This document shows positions 11,273 to 23,500 of a stretch of DNA of 64,000 nucleotides, piece by piece. The stretch covers positions 9,205,496-9,269,495 of the forward strand of contig VZDJ01000052.1 in the NCBI GenBank assembly GCA_008694505.1, in the 5' to 3' direction. Made by a program: the position numbers and the translations under genes. Each line of letters opens with the position of its first letter. Positions within the stretch are counted from its first letter, which is position 1. Below the pieces are notes generated by a model. That model was given only the letters and a program-made list of their open reading frames with translations, made no database searches and had not been told where the DNA came from. The DNA comes from Cyanoderma ruficeps (lineage: Eukaryota; Chordata; Aves; Passeriformes; Timaliidae).

Positions 11273-14200
11273 ACAAAAAGAAAAAAAAAAAACTGCTACA
11301 CTATCAGCTGATCCAAAACAGATGTAACAAACTGTAAGATTCATCCCACTGTGGAAGCTTTCCCAGCCTATTTGTACAAAGCCCACTTCAAAGGTCTCTC
11401 CACCTTTGCTCAGGTTTTCCACACACTTCACCAAGGGATCCTCTGTCCTGAGAAGCCAGTGGATCTTCTTAGCAAGTGATCTTGTAAACAGCTCTCTTAC
11501 AAATAACTTTATCTTTTTATTAACCCTCAGTCTGAAGATGATGCTTAACCCCAGTGCTGTGCTGGAAGCCTTTCAGTCCACACCATCCCCTCCAGCAAGA
11601 GGCCAGCTAGGGATTCTATGGCACTGCTAGGGCCACCACCTTCCTCTCCTGGGAATTCCACACTCCAAAGCTCTCAGGTTTAATGTGTGGGGCCCAAAGC
11701 TACACTGCTGACTGCCCCAGAAGCACCTGCTTCTGCTCTGATTCCAGTAGCCACACAGTTGCATATTTTGCAGTTCTCCCATCTATTTAATGCCTTTCTC
11801 TGTGCCTGCTTCCCTGAACACAGCACCCCAGACTTCTCTGAAGCACCTTGGCAGAGCTGTGCCAGCAGAGCTCTGTGCCAGCATTAGGAGCTTATTCTAG
11901 AGCCCTAAATCACATCTGCTTTCCTAGTAAGGCTGGAAAAAAAGTGGACTTGAATCAAACTCTGGGAAGGGGAAATGTGGATGTGGGGCAGGGCTCACGT
12001 TGATAAGAGAAGTGTGAGCTGGTACAATCCATTTTTCTGTGTCTCTGCCCATGTCATTAATCAGACATCAGGGTCCTAATCCCAATACCTGGTGAATGAT
12101 GAGGGGCTTTCCCACGGGATTGGCATGGGCACAGCATCATTCCCTGTTGTCCCTGGTTTCCACAGAGGCCACACCTCTGCACATCCAGGTGCCTTGCAGC
12201 ACTCCCCAGTCAGGGAGGCAATGGACACAGACAGCAGCTACAGCAGTCCAAATGCCTCCTAAAGCACTGGCAGAATTGTGCAGCAGCATTCTGAGGGCAG
12301 TGTTTCTGTGTCCCAAACACAGGGCTGAAGCACATTTTGGGTGACTGGTTGCAGAGGAAAAAGCTGCCCCTTTGATGCAGGATACCCGTGCCAGATGTTC
12401 TTGTGCTGTTCCAACTGCAGCAAACTCTGATTCAGTTCATACAGGAAGTATCCTGCTGAGAAAAGAGTCTCTGTGGGATTGCATAGAACCTTCTGGTCAC
12501 CTGTCCATGGAAGCACAAATGGCCTTGGGCTGGGAGGGAAGTGTTTGTACCAGCACCCACTCTCTGGAGGCACTGTGAACACCAACAGACCTTCAGGATG
12601 GTTCATTCTCTCTCCAATCCCTCCTCCCTTCTCTGTTGTCTGAACTTTGAGCAGCTCTGCTCAATAAACCCTTTCTGCATCTTTCTGCACTCAGGGTTCA
12701 GATGAGCTGACCCAGCCCAGGGCTCACATGTGGGCAGCTCTGAGCCATGGGATGTTCCCAGTGACCAGCCAGAACCCTCCAGAGTGAGGACAGGAGTCCC
12801 TGCGAGGACCACACCCCATAGCAGCCATGGACACAAACAAACATGAAGGTAAAGCATCCTCTTATTTCACTTCTTGCTAGTATGAAACACAGCAAGAGAG
12901 AAATGTGCTCTGCTAGGACCTGTCTGCTGGCCACCAGCCAGGCCCCTGAGAGCACCTCTCAGCCATGGCAGCTGTGGGCAAATGTTCAGTACTTTCAGTT
13001 TCTTAGAAATATCCAGGGGATGACGTTTTTATCTCTTATTTTAGAGCCATTTCCCTCTCCTCTCTGGAAAATACTCCTGTGGCATATGTAATGTCCAATG
13101 TGAGAAGTCATTCCTTTTCTTGCCTCGTGCCCCACTTCTGCCTTAGGATGTAGAGAGACTTCTGACTGTCCAAAGCTGTGTTATACATGAGGGTGCTGTG
13201 ATGAGGATCTGCTTCTCTCCCCCACGTGCTTTGTAGAGAGAGGGTCTTTTTTGTATCAGTGCCACAGCCCAGATATCTGCACCAATCCCAATCCTGCAAG
13301 CACCAAGATGTAACCAGGCCACATTGCTTGCATGCAATCAGTCCTTGCTAAGGTTGGCTGCATTGCAGAGTCTGCAAAGCTCAAATCCAGGGTTTTAGTG
13401 GTTACTGACTTCTTCCAGAGGAATGCAGTACTTGCTTTCTGCCCCAAACCCCTTGCATTGTGCTTTGCCCTGCCACCTCAGAGACACTGTGTCCATATGG
13501 TGAGGAATTCTTGGAACTATGAGCAGGGGGAGCAGATCTAGGAGTGTCCACAGCTGTCAGCTCAGGAGAGAGACTGGACCACCTCTTTCCCTCTTAAAAG
13601 ATGTTTGGTGGTGCCAGTATTCATGGCATAGTTAACAGGAAAGTTAATCCCTCTATTATTATTATGATCATTCTAATTTGATGAAATTAGGTCTGTGTAC
13701 CTAGGCCCTTACACTACAGCAGGCTGAAAAGGAAATTAACTCAGGGATTTTTTTCCAATTAATTGGTATGCCCTCATGGGCTGCAGAAACACTGCAGAAA
13801 CAGGGAGATAACCACAAAGTCCCTTGTTTCCCACAGTGAGACTGTGAGGAGCCTCCTCTGCTTCAGCTCTTTGCAGTGACTTTATAGAAATGATCTGGGT
13901 TTTGACTGGGTACATTCAGAGAGTGCTCATGGCAAAGGTGGGAGGTAAAGTCACAGTAGCAGTGATCCTCTCCCCAGTCCCAGTCTTGCTAGGGAGCAGT
14001 TCCTCACTTTTGGTATATCCAAGGACATTACTGACTGATCCACAATCAAATCCACATGAAAGATCCCTACAGATTTCTGCAGGACACGGGTCAGGCCCTC
14101 TGTGTTATGTATCAGATTGAAAGACACTCGAAGAAAGTTTGAGGAGGTGCTTCTTTGCTGTGCTATGCTTCTACCTGACACCTCCAGTCCTTCACAGAGC

Positions 14201-15330
14201 TCAGCATTCAATACCCTCACCCATGTTGTAAAAACAGCATCTCCTTGTCCTCCCAGCACCTGGTTTGTGTTGTACTATTAATTCAGAAACATGTCCTCTT
14301 GCTCTCTGAGGCAGCCCTTACTATCCCACAGCAAGAGCCCAACAGAACAGGCATGGGCCTCAGTTTCTGTGATTCAGGAGTCACTGTACACACAGCCTCA
14401 GCTCCAGGCATCAGGACAAAGCTTCAGGCTAAAGGTCTGTGTCTAATCCATGTGGTTGCAGAGAAAATCTGGGAAAAAAAAGAACCAGAAAGGCCAAAGC
14501 TGAAGATGAAAACAATCTGTAATTTAAAAGTTGAAATGTGGGACTTGGTGCAGGCTGGCTGGTGAGTTCTGACCCCAAACAGCTACAGTTTGGAGTCATA
14601 GTTACTTCTCCCAGTCAGCCTGCTGCTTCTTGTTTTCCCTGGGAGGAAGCACAAGGGGACATTCCCCAGAGGGTCAGTGTCTGACCCAGCTACTCAGCCC
14701 CAGCTGAGAGCCACTAGCACAGCCAGAAGTGGCACATGGGCAGAGAGGAGCACACAGCCTCTCTGCCTCTCCCTTCTGCAAGTCTTTGGGGAATTTGCTC
14801 AAGCTCCTCTGAATCAGGACAAATCCTAGAGCCCAGAACAGGGCCATTTCATAGGTGTCCTTGCTGGTAACCCACATTCCCCCTCAGGGGTAAAGAAATC
14901 AGAATGGAGCTATGCCTCGTATAGCTCTGACTGCCAGGCTTCAACCTTCCTCTGGCTGACTGTGCAGAGTCTGCCCTGTGTGCATTCCCAGCCTCTGAAT
15001 TTCTGTGCTCTGAAAGGCCCAGGCTGGAAAAGCACCAAGCATCTGCAGCCAGCATGGAAAGAAGGAGCTTGGCCTCCCCTGGAGCTGGGCATGGTCTGTG
15101 ACTCAACAGCAGAGTGAGGCAAGAGAAAAGCCAGCTTGTGACACGGCATTCCCAAGGGGAGCAATCCAGATGAGAAACAGAGCAGCAGGGTGTTTTCTGG
15201 CAGTGAGATCCAGCCAGGGAGCCTGATGGAGGGAATAACATGATGGCCATGGGACTGCAATTGCCTCAAAGTGCAACGGCAGCACAACCAGTGGTGATTT
15301 CTCTTGGACAGCTGAAGGTTTCTGCGCAAG
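11273..15330. other. Intergenic, no gene recognised
   Basis: No ARHGEF33 5' exon or MORN2 exon was recognised here. No MORN-type pattern (YxGxF repeats) was seen in any frame. Confidence 0.45.
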
Positions 15331-15394
15331 ACCTTGGACTACATGACCTTTAAAAGGTGCCTTCCAACTCAAATGATTCCCTGATTCTAGGATT
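15331..15394 (+). mobile_element. CR1 LINE terminal fragment
   Basis: Short sense match to the CR1 end: TTGGACTACATGACCTTTAA, a GGTGCCTTCCAACTC step, and a degenerate ATGATTCCCTGATTCTAGG tail replacing the usual ATTCTATG repeats. Confidence 0.7.
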
Positions 15395-18300
15395 AATGCC
15401 TAGAGATAATGTCTCTGCAGTGTCCAAAATACTTCTGCAAAATAGACAGAACCTCCTCCATCAGTTAAGTCTGTTTCAGCAGTGTGAAGTTGTACAAGAT
15501 CAAGTGGGATCACCATACCACAAACCCCCAGGAATGAGGGAACCAATGAAAAGGTGTAATTTTGGGAGGTCAGAAAAGACATGGTTACTGCTTGGACTCC
15601 ATTGTGACAAAATATAACTTAAAATATACAGAGAAGGTATTTTGCCTTTTGTGGAGATAACAGAAATATGTACAGATATAGTAGAGGATAAAACTGACTG
15701 TTTAGTAGAGAAACAGATCAGTAATGCTTTAGGACAAAAAACCCTTTTACCTAAGGCTGGTGCACAGAACTAAACTTCACAGGGAGCATTTCTGTCCTAT
15801 CTGAACATAGAAGCTTTCTCACTTCCTTGCATGGATCGACTCTGGCCAGACACAAGACAGCAAATTTAACAGTGAATTTAAGATCTGAATTTAGGTGAGT
15901 CGTTCCTATTTTATAATTGCAGTTTGTTTTACAAACGATATGGTGTTCAGACCTCCTAAAGTGAGACTTGAGTCCTTTAAAACTGATTTGTTCCTCAAGA
16001 GGGACTTCAAACCCTCTGTTCCAGTTATTTATAGCAGCCATTATAAGTCATTTTAATTGACTGAAGTTCTTTATTCCCACAGGAGGGACTGAAAGTGTGC
16101 CTGTGAGTACCCCTGCAACACAGATTTCCCAGGTAAAGATGAGCAAAACGCCCTAAATAACTCCAAGAGTTTAAAGAGTTACTAATATATAAACAGTAGT
16201 TAAAAAGCTAAATTAAGTTGAAGGAAAAATGTAGGCATTTACAAAGAACATGGCAACCAAAATGTGCACACTGCATGAATAAATATCACACATCTTGGGC
16301 CTCATCTTAAAAGACCTTTCAGTAAAATTTCTCTGCTCACAACCAGTTGTATTTAGACAGGTGATATGTGAGCTCAGCTAATTAAGCAACTGACATCATT
16401 AGCACCAACTAGAGAATGTCAATTCACTGGGCTGGGGGGAGATTTCATGACTGAGCATTGATGAGCTTTCAGCAAACCTGATGAACTGTCCCAGGAGCAA
16501 GGATCTGGCTGACTGACATGGGGCAGGGGTGTGTTATACAGCAGGGGCCCAAGTCTCCTGTGGGGCTTTGGGTTATCCTGGCACCCTCCCAGCTCCTCAC
16601 ACCATGGGGTCTTGCCGGATGATCCAGAGCAGCCAGTGTTGAGTCTTTCTGCATGTCTTGTTCTGGCCTCCCAGCCAGAAGCTGGGAAACCCTGGTGATC
16701 AGTTCCTCCTGAGCTCTGTGCCGTCTGTGGGCTAACATTTTTGCTGCAATTGGACACCACAGATGCTGTAAAGCTGTCTGTTACCACAGCCCACGGAGTA
16801 TCTGTCCTGTAAGATGCAGTTTCAGCCTTTCCACAGGGATGTTTCCTATGCATTTCCAGTCTGCAGGAAATGCGACAGAGTTTTAAGAACTTTAATCCCT
16901 GGTCTGGTTCAATATAGAACCATAATCTGAGAGAGGAAACACCCCTGAGGTGGAAATCCAAACTATTTGAGACCTCCCTTGTCACCACTGCAACACTAAT
17001 GTCCCTAATTACTTGCAAGTGCACCGTGGCAAGTGGAGCAGGCACAGCTTTCCATGAGCTACCCAGCACTTCTGTCATCTCCTCTCTCCCCGTCCACACA
17101 GCTCCAAGGGAGTGGATCCAACATGCAGGTGGGACCATGTGCTGGAAACACCATGCACACATGTTGCTTTGCAGCTGAAAGGAAATCCTTAAAATCATGA
17201 AATGATTTTAAAATGAAATCCTTTGCTTCATGAAATCCTTAAATGTCAGTCACCAGCTGGCTCTTCCCTTCTGCTTCAGCAAACAATGCAGTTACCAAAA
17301 GGGACTGCACAGATTGGAACAAGGGCTGATGACCCTTTTTGTACCTTCATCGTTCTCTTCTGTCCTTACTCTGCTGCTGTGGCTGCATTCCTACCATCCT
17401 TGCCTAGGAATATACATGTGGATATACTCCTGGGACCAGCTTCTTTACCACTGTAAATCACTGCAGCTCTGCTGCTTTCCTGCTGTGAGGCACTGCAGGC
17501 CTTCCTAACGCTTGGCTGTAGGAGTGCTGCCCTTCAGTACAGGAGCTGCTAGCTGTTCTAAAAATTAGCTGTTTCCTGGCAAAAGCATGCATCATTCAAC
17601 TCAGAAAAATCAGATCCAGGGCTCGTGTCAAACGCTGGACTTTGTGTCAGACTGGTTTCAAGCAGTGTCCTCAGGCAGCCTCTTTTGAGACACAATGTCT
17701 ATTTGTTTCTTCAGACCAGCCCCAAAAGATGTGCAAAGTGCTGGACAGTAGAGAAGTTGGGGGAAGCACCACAGACAGTATCCCTTCATGGCCACAGAAG
17801 GTTTTGCTCTTTTCAAGGATATATTTATAGTAGCAGAATTGTTCTGTGCAGTATTTCTTTATCATGAGCCTGTTTTCTCTTGGTTTGGACAGGCCCAAGG
17901 TCCCAGACAGCAGGTCCTGTTCTGGTGTAAGGGCTTAGGCAGCTGCCAAGGGGGGCAGAGGCAAAGGGCCATCCCTGTGAAGACAGAGCCCTGGACAGCC
18001 TAGCCAGTGCTGGGGGAAAGCTGTGGGGACACGGCTACTCAGAGAGCCAAGGGCTCCCTCTCACCCTTTCAGTGGCAGCCAGGACAGTGACCCAGCTCAC
18101 CAAGGCTCTGCTGCCCTCTTTCCATCCCACTCCTTCCTTCCATAAACCATCCCCATCTGCTGTCCACAGCCATCATCCCTGGGCTGCCTCAAAGCCTGAA
18201 CAAAGCTTTAGGCTGCAAGGACAGTCGTTATCTTTTACAAATGTCTCAAATTGCTGGCACTCACCAGGACACAGGGGGGAGACTCTGCAGTTTTGCTGCC

Positions 18301-20455
18301 TCAGGTCCAGGAAGCAGCATCAGTCTCGTGCACCCTTTGTGAACAGCATGGTTTTTCCACACAGAGCTGAAAAATAGCAGGGCAGCAGCTAAAATAGGAG
18401 TCATGGGGCCCAAGAAAGACATAACCTACTACAGACACATGGCACTGGTGCCTCACTGCTTTGCTTTGTCAGGTTTGAGGGCCACACTCAAAGGCAGATG
18501 GGTGCTGAAATCTGTACCTAGTACTAAATTGTTTAGATGCCTAAATGCTTTTTTAAATTTTGAACAGTTTTTGGACAGGTTTGAAGGACTCCCTATGACT
18601 GTGCAGATTCATTAATCCTCTGGGCATTAGTTCAGTTTAAGTTATTGTTTCTTAAATTCCACAACTTAAGTGTTAAATGACATCTTTACTCCCATGAATA
18701 AGTGAGCCAGGGCAACACATTACAGTTTAACTGTCACTGTATTACAAAATCTGTCTTTTTTTGGTATGTGTTACACTTAGGAACTTTACAAACACAGACT
18801 TGACTTTGCAGAGGGTCACAAACCTGTGAAGTTCCTCTCTGGTCCTGCAGTCATAGGCTGCTCTGGTCCTGTCACTTGGGAAAGACATGGGCAGGGCCTG
18901 ATACTTCAATGGCTTCCATCTGTTTTAACAGCTTATGGGATTTAAAGGATGTTTTTCTACATCTTGCTTTTAGAAATGAGCTCAAACTAAAATCCATAGC
19001 TACACCATGCTTGGCAAGAGTTTAAAGATAACATGCTGTTCCTGTGCCACTTCACTTGATTTTGGATCAACCCTGCATCCAATGCAACAAGAATGTATTT
19101 CCTCTCTATGCTAACCCTGACCTGCTCAGGGTTTCAGCACTTCTTGTTTCATCATACAATCTCTGTGGCTGGTTGGTGTTTCTGGCTGCATTCATCCCTC
19201 AGGCAGCAACACAAGGATGCATTTCAGTCTGAAACAGCCACTGCAAGCTGCATGGGGCTGAGGAAGGCTATATGGAGCAGGACAGACTCAGGCCGGGCTC
19301 TGGAGCACTGAGATGGACACACAAAGAAACTAAGCTAGCACTGTCACACAAAAAGCAGAGATTAGCCAACAGTGAATCCCAAAATAACAGGTCACTGTCT
19401 GCTCTTAGATGCAGCAGAGGGTATTTTGTCCAGTCTCTAATCCAAATCTTTCTTTTTGTTGGCTGACTTCTGCTTTCATAGACTGTTTCAGTGCACATGG
19501 ACACCAAAGTCTCTGCAGTGGCCCATTTTTGCTGATGCCTTGCAGTTTCTTACTGTGAAACCTCAAGATCAGCAATGATTCCCATCCCTATAGCATTCAA
19601 AGGATCTGTGTAGTTTATCCCCTTTCTGGAAGCATCTGAGGAGGAGATGGCCAGGCCTGTGGGCAGAAACATTTCATTTTCAGCTTTTTCTCCCCAAACC
19701 ATGTTACCTCCAGGGCCAGCTCCAGGACTGCTCCACTGCTAGCAAGACTTGGGGCTGTGATATCTCCATCCTGAAGGAGGTGTCTAAAATGGATAGCATA
19801 GGTTAGAATGGAATAGCATATTCCAGTTGGAAGGGACACAGCTAGCAGATGAAGCCCTTTCACTGGGAGGGCAGTGTGTGGTGCAGGCTGGCACACAGAC
19901 TGTGCCCAGGCCACATCAGCTCCAGGGGAAGGGTGTAAAGCACCTGTGAGTGAGGATGGGAATATGAACATTTTGCACAGCCACAGTACTTTATAACCCT
20001 CCCTCCCCCTTCTCCAGGCACATATGTTAGGATGTCTGATGGTGCTGAGATAGCAGCAGCAGTGTGGTCACTGCCCTAAGCAGCCCCTGTAACCCTTCAG
20101 GCTACATTCACAGGCCACAGGGTGACAGCTGTGGCCAGGAGGATTGGGGGAAAAGGTTGAGCCAAGGAGTCTGGAGCTCCATCTACCTTGGGGACTCAGG
20201 GTTGTCATCCTGATGAGGGAAGATGTCCTTAGCCTCCTGCTGCCCTTTGCACTGTCGCAGTGCCTGTGGCTGCTGTCAGTGCCCTCCTCGTGCCCAGGCA
20301 GGCTGGCAGTGCATGTGCAGCCAGGCCAGAGTGGGGCTGTGGGCTGGGGCAGGAGGGGGATGATGGCAGACCCTCTGTGCAGACACACAGTGTTGAGCAG
20401 AGGAGCTGGTGCCATTGCCCCGAGGTATCGGAAGCCATCTCTGCTCCATTTGCAG
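15395..20455. other. Upstream region or 5' intron of ARHGEF33
   Basis: Apart from a possible repeat scrap at 19,795-19,845 nothing was recognised. A 259-codon open frame lies on the minus strand at 16,419-17,198 with no recognisable domain. The missing 5' exons of ARHGEF33 should lie here or further left. Confidence 0.4.
19795..19845 (-). mobile_element. Possible CR1-type terminal scrap
   Basis: AGAATGGAATAGCATATTCC followed by AGTTGGAAGGGAC resembles the antisense terminal segment found at the ends of many avian interspersed repeats. It is too short for confident assignment. Confidence 0.35.
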
Positions 20456-20559
20456 GACTCAAGCGCCTGAGCTCCCGGGGTGGCTCTCCGCTTACCACCA
20501 GTGCTCCCGTTGTGGACTCAGTTTATAACCTGATGTTAGGCCGAATTTCTGTGGTAAAG
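20456..20559 (+). CDS. ARHGEF33: ARHGEF33 exon, first recognised (5' extension)
   Basis: Acceptor CCATTTGCAG and donor AAAG/GTAAAA bracket 104 nt that are open in one frame. Incoming phase is 1 and outgoing phase 0, which fits the next exon. The peptide (GLKRLSSRGGSPLTTSAPVV and on) does not match the human N-terminus I remember, so this may be a lineage-specific or alternative 5' exon. Confidence 0.6.
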
Positions 20560-23500
20560 GTAAAAATCCTCTGTGCCGACGCGCCTTGGGCCGCGACCTC
20601 GCTGTGGGCTGTGTGCAGGCCTGGCTCACAGCGCTGGGGGCACTCCAGGGGCACCAGCCCCAGCTGCTCCCCTGAGGGGACTCCCTGCTCAGCCCCCTGC
20701 CAGCCGCCGACCCCCTCACTGCCCACCTCCACTGCCTTGTCTGCTTGCTCTGCCAGCCTGGCTTGGCCCACTCCATCTCCTGCTTCACCCGGCTATCACT
20801 GGCTTGCCTCCTCAGGTGGTGAGCTCTTCCAGCAGCACCAGGGCCTCTAGGGACAGAAAACAGACAGAGTGGGCACAGTGTCACTGTATGCCAGGGGAAA
20901 GCCTCCTGTTCCCTCCCCAGCACAAGTTAGAGCTGCCTCCTTCCATGGAAAGGGCCTATGGCAAAGGACAGAGCTTCTCCACAGCCCTCGGAGAGCGAGG
21001 GGTTAGATGTGTGTGGGGAGAGCACCAGCCCCACGAGCACATGTGGGAGGAAGACTTGCTCAAAACCAGACACCTTCTTGATTGCTCAGCTGCTTTGGAG
21101 ATTAATAATCTGGCTGCTGTTCCTGCAGCAGAACCTTCTTGGCAAGTTTCAGGCTGTCCTCTCCTACTACAGGCTGACAGGCTGAAAACTGCCAGGGAGC
21201 CTGGAAAAACTCAAAAAAGTTAAAAAGAAAAGTCTAAAAAAGGGGCACATTGATTGCCCAAGACAAACACCTCCTACTCTGTACTGAGGCTGCAGCAGGG
21301 GCCAAACCTCTCCCCATGTTTCCCAGCAATGAAAGGAGGAGCAGAAGGAGGACAGCACCTTACAGGATGGGTTCCACCCAGCCTTTGTGACCCTCGGGAA
21401 CACAAACTCCTGAGCCTGTGAGGAGGGACTGAAGCCACCGTGTTGCTGTAGTTGCAGGCACTGGCCTCTGAGCTGAAGGCAGGTTTCACAGAAGCAATGC
21501 AGGAGCTGTCACGGATCCAGCATGGAGAGTATGCCCTGGAAGAGAAGGTCAAGAGCTGCCGCTGTGCCATGGAAGAGAAGGTGGCTGAGATGAAGAATTC
21601 CCTCAACACGTTCAAGGTAGGAGTGTGACCTGTGGGGAGGCTGCACACATTCCTTGTGTTGCAGAGGGAAGCATTTGCCTCCATCAATATTTCCTGTTTG
21701 CAGGGAAAAGAGGCAGGCAATTGTTTTGGATACACTGGGCTAATTCCTTTGGTTTTGGGTGTCCCCTGACTGCTCCAGCTCAAAAGTAACCCATACTCTG
21801 GCCTATTTACCCTTCTTGACTGGCCTTGAGAGTGCTGAGAGTGACCTGGGCACCAGCAGCCCTTGCTCTGGGCTGCACATGCCATGGGTTTGTGGCTGTT
21901 CACAGGCTACTGCTGGGCCTCTGGCCCACACCTCTCCCTGGATCAGGTCCCCTGCATTTCCTGCAGGAACCAAAGGCACTGGGGAGCAGCAAATTAACAC
22001 AAAACCCTAAAGCCTTTTGAAGTGGCATTTCTACGTGGCTGGGAGGAAGTGTTGCCTAGTTTGATCTGGCCCAAGAGGATAAAGACAAAGGGCTGGAGGG
22101 ACAGCCTACCAAGAAGGTTTGATGTATACTTTAGACCAGGCAGTGTCTCCATGCAGAAACTGCATGACGAGGCAGGCACAGGAACTCTTTTATTGTTTTT
22201 ATTGCAAATTTTCCCCATGGGGTTTTTCTGAGTCAATAATACCTTGTGAAGTTAAAGAGGGCTGCTTACTGCAAAAGGCCATGACTACCCCTGTGACTGG
22301 GAGAGAGATGGCACCAGGCAAAAGGAGCCCTTGGTGCCAGACAAGCAAGGGAGAGAACAAAAAGGGCAAAGGCGTAAGGGTTAGGTCTCAGAGCAACCAG
22401 ACACAGGGTTACCCAGGGCATTGTCATAGGGGAAAAGGGGATTTAAAATGCAGATACTAAGAATTATGCAAGCAACAGAAAGGGCAAAGGCTGCTCTCCC
22501 TCTGCCTCATGCTTATGTTGGCTATTCAAACACTGAGCTCCCAGGGCAGCCACCTCCTTGCCTGGCCAAAATCCTTTGGTTTACATGAAACTCTTGAGTA
22601 TTTCTCCTCAGTCCTGCTGCTCACGTTCATGAAACCTGCAGGAACTTCATGCATCAGAGCTCTATATCTGAGTAAGGCTTGGCTGAAACTGCTTGAGGGA
22701 GGATGGACAGGGAGGATATGGAGGGCCTCATTTCCTTAGGAAACTTGGCTAAAAGGGCAGATCCATGGCCTGACTGGCAAAAGCTTACACACGTGAGTGC
22801 TCACACTGGGATCTGAACCAAGTGCAACATGTGAATGCACATGCTGGAGAACTGCAGAGGGAAATGTGCTCCCTAATGCCATTCAGGGCAGGAGTGCCCC
22901 CAGTGCTTTCAGCTGGTGGTGGATGAAGCCCTGAGTCTCATCTCTCACCAGTGCCTTGATCATGTGGCACCACACTGGCTTGGGTGAGTTGCCTGTAGAA
23001 TTAAGGATCACCACGTTGTGCCTGGCACGTGTGACACATCCTGGACTTGCAAAGGAAGTGTCTGATCACAGAGCCACTGCCCACAGCACCCCAAAGAGCC
23101 TTTGGTGCACAGCAGCCAGCTTCAGAGCTGTGCCACGTGAGGCTGATGGGCACCCTGGCAATGCTGTGGGTTTTTCTGCCTGTTCCTCAGGAGGAGCTCA
23201 GCGATGCAAAGTCAATGATTGAAGAAATCAGTGCCAAGCAGGAGGAAATGCAACAGAAAATTGAGCAGCTGCAGCAAGAGAAGCGGCGGGAATCACGGAA
23301 AATGAAAGCTAAGTAAGGGTCCAAACTCAGGCTGCTGAAAATGCTAATTAGCAGTGCTGTCCATTTTGTTCCTTTCTGTAGAGCATAATTTCTTAATTTT
23401 TTTCCTGGCTGGATATGTGCATCAACCTTGTGTAGGATGAGAAATGCTTCAGTTCACCCCAAGATTTTAGACACACACCCCACAGAGCAAAGACAGAAGA

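Noticed and set aside
20573..21223. 216-codon plus-strand frame next to the first ARHGEF33 exon
   Set aside because: It begins after the donor at 20,560 and runs through GC-rich intron; no recognisable motif.
21274..21903. 209-codon minus-strand frame
   Set aside because: It is the antisense of the ARHGEF33 coiled-coil exon and its flanks, with no independent signal.
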